DNA of 64,000 nt. Origin: Delta-02 sp964513565 (GTDB taxonomy: Bacteria; Desulfobacterota; Syntrophorhabdia; Syntrophorhabdales; Syntrophorhabdaceae). Below the pieces are notes generated by a model that was not told where the DNA came from, ran no database searches, and saw only the letters and a list, made by a program, of their open reading frames with translations. Below are positions 28,892 to 35,128 of this stretch, in pieces. The DNA lies in the NCBI GenBank assembly GCA_964513565.1, contig CAZENE010000009.1, forward strand, positions 1 to 64,000, given 5' to 3'. How positions within the stretch are numbered: position 1 is the first letter of the stretch; each line of letters starts with the position of its first letter. Made by a program: the position numbers and the translations under genes.

Positions 28892-29341
28892 TCAAGGGGC
28901 GCAGTTGGCGTTCTTGCAGCACCATACCTGGGCAATCGACTGAACCACCCATCCGTCGGCGTAGACGGCATAGGGCGCCTGGACGTTTTTTACCTGGCTG
29001 ACAATAAACCAGTATGTTCCGTAGTCCAACGCGTAACTGACAAACCCCGTAATTGGATAGTAATAACCGCCGTTGCCGCCCGCCACACGGCTGGGCCACA
29101 CGAAAATCCGGGACGTCCACCCTGCATCGCACGTCGGCTTTGCTATGGTGCTGCCGTAATAGACGAGGGACTGAAATTTGAGGACCGCGGTCAGGGCGGG
29201 TGATTCGCTGCCGGCGGAGGATGGCGGGACGATGTAGACGGCCTCCGCGCCCAGATCGGCCGTACCGGCGAATATTCCTGCCAGGAGGACGACCGGAAAT
29301 AAAGAAATGACCGAATAGGCGGATACTCTCTTTCTTGTCAT
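28892..29341 (-). CDS. Hypothetical secreted protein
   Basis: The 149-residue product has a signal peptide: basic MTRKR, a hydrophobic core and an AGTADLGAEA cleavage-like region. The mature part is rich in Tyr, Gly and Val and ends with several cysteines (WCCKNANC), which suggests disulfides outside the cytoplasm. No family is recognised. It follows another small secreted protein and a lytic transglycosylase, so a role in an envelope-spanning or surface structure is plausible. Confidence 0.65.
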   Translation of the reverse strand: MTRKRVSAYSVISLFPVVLLAGIFAGTADLGAEAVYIVPPSSAGSESPALTAVLKFQSLVYYGSTIAKPTCDAGWTSRIFVWPSRVAGGNGGYYYPITGFVSYALDYGTYWFIVSQVKNVQAPYAVYADGWVVQSIAQVWCCKNANCAP

Positions 29342-29349
29342 GGGCCCTC

Positions 29350-29673
29350 TTAATTGGCTGTTTTATAGCAGAAATAAAGACGCGAGACGGCAGCTGAATA
29401 GGGGTCATCATTCGCTATTGCCCCGGCTTCCCACGCAAAGTAGCCTCCGGGGCAGGAGCATGCGCCGGTCCACGGGTTGCCCCGGTAACATCCGTAGGAA
29501 TACGGCGAATAGAATAACAGGACGTAAGCCCCGCCGCCGTCGACCACGTGAATGCCCTCTTTGGAATAATAACCGGAAATGTCGGTATAACCGGCGGTAG
29601 AGTCGGCTGCCCGGGCACCAAATGCCGCAAACACGGTTGATAACAAGAGGATCACCAGGATGAGAGCCTTCAA
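29350..29673 (-). CDS. Hypothetical small secreted cysteine-containing protein
   Basis: The 107-residue product opens with a clear signal peptide (MKALILVILLLSTVFAAFGARA). The mature part is Gly/Tyr-rich with four cysteines. No family is recognised, but its size, Tyr/Gly content and cysteines resemble its downstream neighbour. It starts ten bases after the end of the transglycosylase gene, with a GGAGG site inside that gene's end, so the three are one operon. Confidence 0.65.
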   Translation of the reverse strand: MKALILVILLLSTVFAAFGARAADSTAGYTDISGYYSKEGIHVVDGGGAYVLLFYSPYSYGCYRGNPWTGACSCPGGYFAWEAGAIANDDPYSAAVSRLYFCYKTAN

Positions 29674-29682
29674 CTATCCTCC

Positions 29683-30354
29683 TCAGCGGGCTTTATAGTT
29701 CTTCTTGAACTTTATGGCTGAATAGACGACGTTATCGACATATCGGTGGTATTTCGCATTTGTTGAAGCGGGCGAAGCGCCGAGGTACATGAGCAGTGCC
29801 CTTCGGACGTTGTTGTTCGACCTGTTGAGATAAAGCCGGAGGATCCCCGTGCCGACGACCAGATTTTTATGCAACGTATGTGCGTCCTGCTGGGATTCGA
29901 AGTAGCGCCCCCAGGTCGGGTAGTGGACCTGCATAAGACCCCTTGCGTTCCTGTGGCTTAGCGCGTGCGGGTTGTACCCGCTCTCGATCTTCATAATACC
30001 CATGAGCAGGCTCAAGAAATTGAGACGGTGTTCCGCCGACCTGTACTGGAAATTGTCGTGGATATGGTCCGCGATCGCTTTGGCAACGACCACAGAGGTC
30101 AGCCCGGGCTGCTTCCTGTTCTCTTTCCTGATAAACGCGGCGATGTTGATGAAATCCTGGTATTTCTCACGATTATCCTTCTTCATCTGTTCCGTCCCCG
30201 CGATAATTTGCCGCCCCAGCGGCTGTGCTGTGGCGGTGGGGGTTGTTTTCCCCCCCACCACAGAGGCGACGAAGAAGATAATGAGGATAAGCAAGCAGCA
30301 GCAAAAGACAGCGCAGGGGGCCTTTTTCGTTACGGTCTTCAGTGTGGCGTTCAC
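29683..30354 (-). CDS. Membrane-anchored lytic transglycosylase (SLT domain)
   Basis: Such enzymes cut peptidoglycan and often open holes for secretion or conjugation machinery. The 223-residue protein has an N-terminal anchor (CCCLLILIIFFVASVVG) and an SLT domain with the catalytic Glu in KIESGYNP and RGLMQVHYPTW downstream. The start is GTG (MNATLKT). There is no obvious ribosome site: a GCTATTTAA motif ends only eight bases before the GTG, so the message may be nearly leaderless. It heads an operon with two small secreted proteins, consistent with an envelope-crossing apparatus. Confidence 0.83.
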   Translation of the reverse strand: MNATLKTVTKKAPCAVFCCCLLILIIFFVASVVGGKTTPTATAQPLGRQIIAGTEQMKKDNREKYQDFINIAAFIRKENRKQPGLTSVVVAKAIADHIHDNFQYRSAEHRLNFLSLLMGIMKIESGYNPHALSHRNARGLMQVHYPTWGRYFESQQDAHTLHKNLVVGTGILRLYLNRSNNNVRRALLMYLGASPASTNAKYHRYVDNVVYSAIKFKKNYKAR

Positions 30355-30362
30355 GTCATATT

Positions 30363-30369
30363 AAATAGC
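30363..30369 (-). promoter_or_regulatory. GCTATTT motif (copy F), very close to a start codon
   Basis: Minus-strand GCTATTTAA lies only 8 bases before the GTG of the transglycosylase gene. If it is a -10 element, the transcript would be almost leaderless. Confidence 0.6.
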
Positions 30370-30393
30370 AGCGTCGTCCAAAAGTTTTTCGGA

Positions 30394-31554
30394 TCATGAG
30401 AATGTCACGTAGCTGCTGTTCTCCACCGCATATTTCTTGTATGCGGCCTGTTTTGTCATATGGCTCCATACGTCGGGCATCGCCCCGCAGTCCCGGAATG
30501 ATTTGATAGCGAACTCCTTTGGGATCGAATCGAGAAAATCGATATAGTGTTTGATCACCCCGGGGTTCCTGTACATCGCCGGGTCCCGCAGGTATGCAAC
30601 CATGGATGTCAGAAGGGCATAGATGACGGCATTATCTTTTTTTCCGGGGCGCTTGTCCTCGGGTATCGCGTCTATGCCGCCCTCCAGAATGTCTTTAGCG
30701 CTCGGGAGACGGTCGTAAATTCTTGTAAAATGCGCGAAATCGATAGCGGCGCCCTTGCCCACCGCGTTGCCGACCAGAAATATAAGTTCCTCAAACTTCT
30801 TTCCCGACGCATCTCCCGACACATCTACGGTTCCATCATCTTTGCCCAACCCCATATGTTTTAAGGCGTCCGAGGCCATGGCCCAGGTTCTTGGCGACGG
30901 CCACGCGTTTTCCGTTCTTGCGCGGGTCATGTCGTGGATATGCCCGGGGTTCATTTTGAGAAAGGCTATGATGGAGGGATGCACGTTATTTTTGTACTGC
31001 CAGGTAAAAAGGTCCTGCCGGGCCTCATCCGTGAGCGGGGGATTGACCGTAAAGTGATATATCCTGTTCTTCAGGGGTTCAGGGAGGTCGCGAATGATTC
31101 CGGGGGCGTCCTCGGGTCTGTTCCCGGCGAGAACCAGGCGCCAGCCCGCAGGAAGAGTGTACCCGCCTATCTTTTTCTCTGTAAGCAGCTGGTAACCGGC
31201 CTTCATGACGTCGATCGAGGCGAGGTTGGCCTCGTCGAGAAAAAGAATCCCCTTCTCTCCGTGAATCTCGGGGATGGGGAGAACGTTCTTGAACGGGACA
31301 AAATCTGCGTATCCCTTACCGTCCAGCTTCGGAAAGCCCCTAAGGTCGATGGCTTCGAGCTGGGACAGGCGGGTATCGAGGAACCCCAGCTTCTCCTCTT
31401 CGGCGAACTGTTTTATCGATACGGTCTTGCCGATGCCGGGAGCGCCCCAGATCATGATATTAAGGGCCTGGGGGTTCTCTTGTGTAGCCATGATCAGCTT
31501 TTTGATGTATCGCAGGTTCTTGAAATCTTCAAAATCGCTCTTCGCTTCCGGCAT
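30394..31554 (-). CDS. MoxR-family AAA+ ATPase
   Basis: MoxR ATPases act as chaperones that activate metallo- or VWA-domain partners. The 386-residue product has Walker A GAPGIGKT near residue 37, Walker B ILFLDEANLA, and the sensor-like LVLAGNRPED. Helical C-terminal sequence includes PSPRTWAMASDALKHMG. I chose the ATG at 31554 (MPEAKSDFEDF), with a GGAGG site ten bases before, over a longer frame. A GCTATTT motif lies 34 bases upstream. The VWA/metallopeptidase-like protein is encoded three genes downstream. Confidence 0.87.
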   Translation of the reverse strand: MPEAKSDFEDFKNLRYIKKLIMATQENPQALNIMIWGAPGIGKTVSIKQFAEEEKLGFLDTRLSQLEAIDLRGFPKLDGKGYADFVPFKNVLPIPEIHGEKGILFLDEANLASIDVMKAGYQLLTEKKIGGYTLPAGWRLVLAGNRPEDAPGIIRDLPEPLKNRIYHFTVNPPLTDEARQDLFTWQYKNNVHPSIIAFLKMNPGHIHDMTRARTENAWPSPRTWAMASDALKHMGLGKDDGTVDVSGDASGKKFEELIFLVGNAVGKGAAIDFAHFTRIYDRLPSAKDILEGGIDAIPEDKRPGKKDNAVIYALLTSMVAYLRDPAMYRNPGVIKHYIDFLDSIPKEFAIKSFRDCGAMPDVWSHMTKQAAYKKYAVENSSYVTFS

Positions 31555-31588
31555 TGTCTTGTTCCTCCGTAGTTGGTTTCTGCAGGGT

Positions 31589-31595
31589 AAATAGC
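31589..31595 (-). promoter_or_regulatory. GCTATTT motif (copy G)
   Basis: Minus-strand GCTATTTAC lies 34 bases before the MoxR gene's start. Including it in a longer reading frame would put it inside coding sequence, which supports the shorter start. Confidence 0.6.
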
Positions 31596-31749
31596 AATCA
31601 TCACGAATGGAAAAAAAAGGAAAATGAAAGGCTGGCTGCGTCATTCAGGGTGTCCGAAAGGTCATCGCCGGCCTATTACAGATAACCTTTTTTGACAGTT
31701 CCCGGCCCTTTGTCGCCCGCTCCCCTGGCCGGGGCAGGTCTGTTTTGGG

Positions 31750-32247
31750 CTACTTCGGCCGGGACTGCGCCTCGTCGAACTCACCCGCCATCCTCTTAAG
31801 GACGGAAATCCCCTCGTCGAAGGACAGACAGGCGCCCAGGAGGTCATTGTATTCCCATTCACCGGGGACCGGCACGACTGTCTGGAAGGCCCCCGCGTGG
31901 GTCATCCGGATCCTCTTCATGACCAGTATTTCCCTTAGGATATCCTCTGTCAGGAGTGTACCTTCCGTGGTCTCGTCAGCGAGGAGACCGAGAAAATCCG
32001 GGGAGATTTCCTTGGCTGTCTGTCCCATATCGGAGATAAACAGGTACCTGCCTTTTTTCCGGATATAGAAAGTTCCCGCGAAAGGACCGCTTGATACCTT
32101 GACGGTGAACCTTTCCCGGACCGGGTCTTCAACCGTAAAATCCACGCATCCCAGCCTGTATAGCCCGGTAAGGTAGCGGGGAAGCTGCACAAGGGCTTTG
32201 GGAAACCTGGCGGCCCGCATTTTTTCGATTCGCGATATTGATTCCAT
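31750..32247 (-). CDS. Hypothetical protein
   Basis: A 165-residue protein that I cannot assign. The first half has strand-like segments (CVDFTVEDP, FTVKVSSGPFAGTFYIRKKGRYLFISD), suggesting a small beta domain; the second half is helical and acidic. The ATG follows AAGGAG with seven-base spacing. Upstream is a hairpin and a diverged GCCATTTAA motif. It sits beside the MoxR gene but is separated from it by about 195 bases. Confidence 0.62.
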   Translation of the reverse strand: MESISRIEKMRAARFPKALVQLPRYLTGLYRLGCVDFTVEDPVRERFTVKVSSGPFAGTFYIRKKGRYLFISDMGQTAKEISPDFLGLLADETTEGTLLTEDILREILVMKRIRMTHAGAFQTVVPVPGEWEYNDLLGACLSFDEGISVLKRMAGEFDEAQSRPK

Positions 32248-32311
32248 TGGTGTTCTCCTTCGCCTTGGTAACGTTTAATGTTTTTAAACCCCGCATCGAT
32301 ACGCCTTAAAT

Positions 32312-32343
32312 GGCGGGACAGGGCGTGACAGTCCTGTCCCGCC
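32312..32343 (-). terminator. Strong hairpin with adjacent GCCATTTAA variant
   Basis: GGCGGGACAGG pairs with CCTGTCCCGCC (11-base stem, 10-base loop). On the minus strand it is followed by ATTTAA, so it could terminate the gene ending at 32456. GCCATTTAA, a one-base variant of the element motif, overlaps its edge at 32308-32314. Confidence 0.5.
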
Positions 32344-32455
32344 GCCGCAGAATATCGAGGCGCAGCCTTGTTTTGTCCTTCCAGCTGGAAGCCCGGCCTC
32401 TTCGGGCCAAGGCTTTTTTTGCGCATTCCTCTTGCGCTTGCCATGGATATTGCCC

Positions 32456-33022
32456 TTAGATCCCCGGGGTATCATCCGGGCAGGGGTCCGCGCCGTACTG
32501 CGGGGTCTCAGATTTCTCCTTCAGCATCTCGGCGGCCAGCCTGTTCCTGAAATATTCCGAGGTGAAAAGATCGATATCCCTGATCATGGACATTGCATTG
32601 ATGCGGGTCATACCCACGCGGAGGGTGTCTTCTTTCCCCTGCTGGGCCTTTGAATAAAAGGTGATGCGGTAATTAAAAGGGGCGTATGTTCCTGCGTCTC
32701 TGTCGCTGAGCTCGACACCGCCAAATGCCTGTCCGTGGTCGGTGACGTGGATGAAAAGACAATTCTTCTTGTCTTTCCCGAAGAGGGACTCGCAGACTCT
32801 CTGGGCTTCCTGAACGCCTTTTTTGAGGGCTGTCTCCATGACATACCGCATAGCGACAAGCTCATTTCTCTCGAGCTTGAAGTTCTTTTTCTTGTCCCAG
32901 TCATACCGCCGTGTCTTTGGCGTGGTCTCCCCTGCGGCGGGGGCTATGGTGAGGTACATTTTTCCGTCCCGGTAATCGATCTTGGCAGCCGCGTTCTTTC
33001 CGTACGTACTCGCTATCTGCAT
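32456..33022 (-). CDS. Hypothetical protein
   Basis: No family is recognised for this 188-residue protein. It looks soluble, with a basic N-terminal half (KIDYRDGKMYLTIAPAAG, YDWDKKKNFKLERNE) and a later part carrying CLFIHVTDHGQAFGG and LSDRDAGTYAPFNYRITFY. The ATG has a GGAGG site at ideal spacing. No motif lies in the 83-base gap upstream, so it is probably co-transcribed with the gene starting at 33582. Confidence 0.62.
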   Translation of the reverse strand: MQIASTYGKNAAAKIDYRDGKMYLTIAPAAGETTPKTRRYDWDKKKNFKLERNELVAMRYVMETALKKGVQEAQRVCESLFGKDKKNCLFIHVTDHGQAFGGVELSDRDAGTYAPFNYRITFYSKAQQGKEDTLRVGMTRINAMSMIRDIDLFTSEYFRNRLAAEMLKEKSETPQYGADPCPDDTPGI

Positions 33023-33105
33023 GGTTCCTCCTCATCCTTGCCCCTTCGCCGGGCGTATCGGTGGTATTCTGCTCCGGAATCCTGCTTTTCAGACATGGGG
33101 TCTCC

Positions 33106-33582
33106 CTAATACCGCTTCTTTCCGGGAGAGGGAAAAAGGTTCATGTCAGCCCCTTGTCCCTGCCCGAGGCCGAGTTTCCGCCGGCAGTGCTGGTAGAGCT
33201 CGCCGAGGTCCACCGGCGGCTTTACATTCCCGTCGAGCGTTGCCCTCATGAGCGTGGTGAGCATGGACATCTCTTCGAACGTTTCATGGTCCCGCTTCGG
33301 GTCGAAAAAGAACCAGACGACCTCCATGGCATCACTGAAATTCGGCTCCTGGGTCTTGTCCGCGAGAATTTCAAGCGCGCCGTCTATTTTTGCCAACGAA
33401 ATCTCAAGATTCACGCTCCTTACCACTACCTTCGTGTTCTCTTTTTCCTTCACGCCGGAGCATATTTCCCGGTTCAAATCGTCCCGGTCGCGGTCGGTTC
33501 CATTATCCAGGGCGAGCTCCTCAGCCTGGCGTACGGCGTCGCGTAAAGATTTCAGAGATTCCCTGTCGGTACCATCGAGCAT
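33106..33582 (-). CDS. Hypothetical helical protein
   Basis: The 158-residue product is strongly charged and predicted helical (ESLKSLRDAVRQAEELALDN at its start). I do not recognise it. The ATG lies 12 bases after GGAGG. A GCTATTTAA motif precedes the start by 28 bases, back-to-back with another copy that reads rightward into the gene at 33668. It likely heads a two-gene transcript with the gene ending at 32456. Confidence 0.62.
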   Translation of the reverse strand: MLDGTDRESLKSLRDAVRQAEELALDNGTDRDRDDLNREICSGVKEKENTKVVVRSVNLEISLAKIDGALEILADKTQEPNFSDAMEVVWFFFDPKRDHETFEEMSMLTTLMRATLDGNVKPPVDLGELYQHCRRKLGLGQGQGADMNLFPSPGKKRY

Positions 33583-33610
33583 TATCCCTTTTGCCTCCGT
33601 ATCGCCTATT

Positions 33611-33617
33611 AAATAGC
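33611..33617 (-). promoter_or_regulatory. GCTATTT motif (copy I), divergent with copy J
   Basis: Minus-strand GCTATTTAA lies 28 bases before the start at 33582. Only 20 bases separate it from a rightward copy, so one short segment serves both strands. Confidence 0.65.
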
Positions 33618-33637
33618 GCCCGGCGAAAAAATGTTTT

Positions 33638-33644
33638 GCTATTT
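33638..33644 (+). promoter_or_regulatory. GCTATTT motif (copy J), plus strand
   Basis: Plus-strand GCTATTTCT lies 23 bases before the ATG at 33668. It shows that the motif is tied to gene direction, not to one strand. Confidence 0.65.
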
Positions 33645-33667
33645 CTGGGTTGAGGAGAAAAGCATTG

Positions 33668-34219
33668 ATGGGAGATGCCGCAGTACCGGTAGACGGTTTG
33701 AAGAGACTGCAGATCCTGAAACGAAGGCTGCAGGAGCACGCAAGGGAGTGTCTCGGCGGTCTTGCCGAAGAGATCTACGCGAAAGGCTACGATTTTGAGA
33801 ATTATCCCGCTTTGTTCAAGATCTCCTTCGAGGGCTGTAATACGGTTGCCACGATCGACTATCACAGGAAAGAGATATGCTTCGACCGTTCTTTCGGCGA
33901 CGATGGGGCGAAGCTCGTGACCGGTCTCAAGGACATGCTGTTCTATAAGCCCATTCTCGATGCGGTTAAGGAAAAGATCCCCTCATTGCCGTACTTTTAC
34001 GACGCGCCGGCAGATGTACTCGACGAGCTAAGCGAGAAGACGACCCTGCCGGAACGGATGGTTGAAGACAGGACGATCGTGGGAAAGGTGGAGCTCAGTG
34101 CCGGGGATATCGAGACAGTGGCCACCATTCTTGAACAGAATGACTTCCCCGGCCTGTTCGAGGATTACTCGGCAGACGTCCTGTCATCGTACGTTACGGG
34201 CGCCTCGCCAACACTCTGA
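33668..34219 (+). CDS. Hypothetical protein
   Basis: The 183-residue product is the only rightward gene within the leftward cluster. I do not recognise it. It has a helical N-terminus (LKRRLQEHARECLGGLAEE), a beta-like middle (FKISFEGCNTVATIDYHRKEICF), then acidic helices. I chose the ATG after GAGGAG; in-frame TTGs at 33650 and 33665 are less likely. It converges on the gene ending at 34304, with a shared terminator between. Confidence 0.62.
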   Translation: MGDAAVPVDGLKRLQILKRRLQEHARECLGGLAEEIYAKGYDFENYPALFKISFEGCNTVATIDYHRKEICFDRSFGDDGAKLVTGLKDMLFYKPILDAVKEKIPSLPYFYDAPADVLDELSEKTTLPERMVEDRTIVGKVELSAGDIETVATILEQNDFPGLFEDYSADVLSSYVTGASPTL

Positions 34220-34252
34220 ACTGCTGGATCCTTAAAACGGGAATGAAGACAG

Positions 34253-34276
34253 AAAAAAACAGGCCTTTTTGGCCTG
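34253..34276. terminator. Bidirectional terminator between convergent genes
   Basis: CAGGCC pairs with GGCCTG around TTTTT (34260-34276). On the minus strand it is followed by seven T, a good terminator for the gene ending at 34304; on the plus strand a weaker CTTTCTCTT follows. Confidence 0.75.
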
Positions 34277-34303
34277 CTTTCTCTTAAGGGGCTGGCGTTT
34301 GCC

Positions 34304-35053
34304 TCACATTCCGGGACCCCCCGCACCGGTCGCCGCCTGGTGCATATTTTCGAACTGCCGCGCCGCCGGACCGTTCTGCTCGCTCCTCCTGTTGAGCTCA
34401 GCCAGGGATTGCTTAAACCCGACCTCCAGAGGGCGGTACAGATAATAGGCGGTGTGATAGACCTTTTTTATAATCTCGGCAGGGTTGGTGGATGGCCCGG
34501 AGTCCGCTTTGTAAACAGCGAGGACAATCTCCGTAGCCGCCTTGATTGCGGCCTGTCTCGCGATACTGTCCGCTCTACCCTTCTCGAACTCGAATTTTTC
34601 CCTGTCCAGGAGCAGCCTGTCCGCATCAAGCCCCGCCTTGTTTGTCCAGTATTGGTCCTTCTCGGCCTGTTGCTCGGCCCACGTCTTTTTCTGGCCGCCG
34701 TTCGGTACCGGTTGAGAGGCGTCCGGTGCTCCTGCCGCCTTTTCCGGGTCGGCGCCGGTGCCCGCGGACGTTTCAGCCTCCGGGACGAACAGATCGTCAT
34801 GCTCCGGGACGCGTTGAGCCGAGGGGGCGTCGACCACCACAACGGCCTTTGCATACGCCTTGTCCCTCGATTCGTAATATGTCGCTTCAACCGAGTCGCC
34901 TTCCTTGACGCCGGTCAGGTCGACGATCGTTCCGAACTGTGATTTGCGGAGCGTCAGCCTGTTGTCAAGCTCAATGCCGTAAGGTCCGTTCTGGCCGACA
35001 AGAACCCTGACCACCTTTCCCCTGGTTGTAAGATCTTTTTTCTCTGCTGTCAT
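34304..35053 (-). CDS. Hypothetical protein
   Basis: This 249-residue product is unassigned. An N-terminal beta-rich part of about 80 residues (VVRVLVGQNGPYGIELDNRL, then VDLTGVKEGDSVEATYYES) resembles small OB-like nucleic-acid-binding domains, but only loosely. A disordered Pro/Ala/Glu linker and a charged helical C-terminus follow. I chose the ATG at 35053 with a GGAGG site eight bases upstream, rather than 35068. A GCTATTTAA motif lies 38 bases before. Confidence 0.6.
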   Translation of the reverse strand: MTAEKKDLTTRGKVVRVLVGQNGPYGIELDNRLTLRKSQFGTIVDLTGVKEGDSVEATYYESRDKAYAKAVVVVDAPSAQRVPEHDDLFVPEAETSAGTGADPEKAAGAPDASQPVPNGGQKKTWAEQQAEKDQYWTNKAGLDADRLLLDREKFEFEKGRADSIARQAAIKAATEIVLAVYKADSGPSTNPAEIIKKVYHTAYYLYRPLEVGFKQSLAELNRRSEQNGPAARQFENMHQAATGAGGPGM

Positions 35054-35091
35054 GGTGTATGCCTCCATTTTCTCTATCGGGTTTTATATTT

Positions 35092-35098
35092 AAATAGC
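35092..35098 (-). promoter_or_regulatory. GCTATTT motif (copy K)
   Basis: Minus-strand GCTATTTAA lies 38 bases before the start at 35053, within the 75-base gap after the SbcC-like gene. Confidence 0.6.
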
Positions 35099-35128
35099 CA
35101 GGGGGCGGACAATCCGGACGTTTCGTCT

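Noticed and set aside
32308..32314. GCCATTTAA counted as a full motif copy
   Set aside because: It differs at one base and overlaps a hairpin, so it is listed only as a variant.
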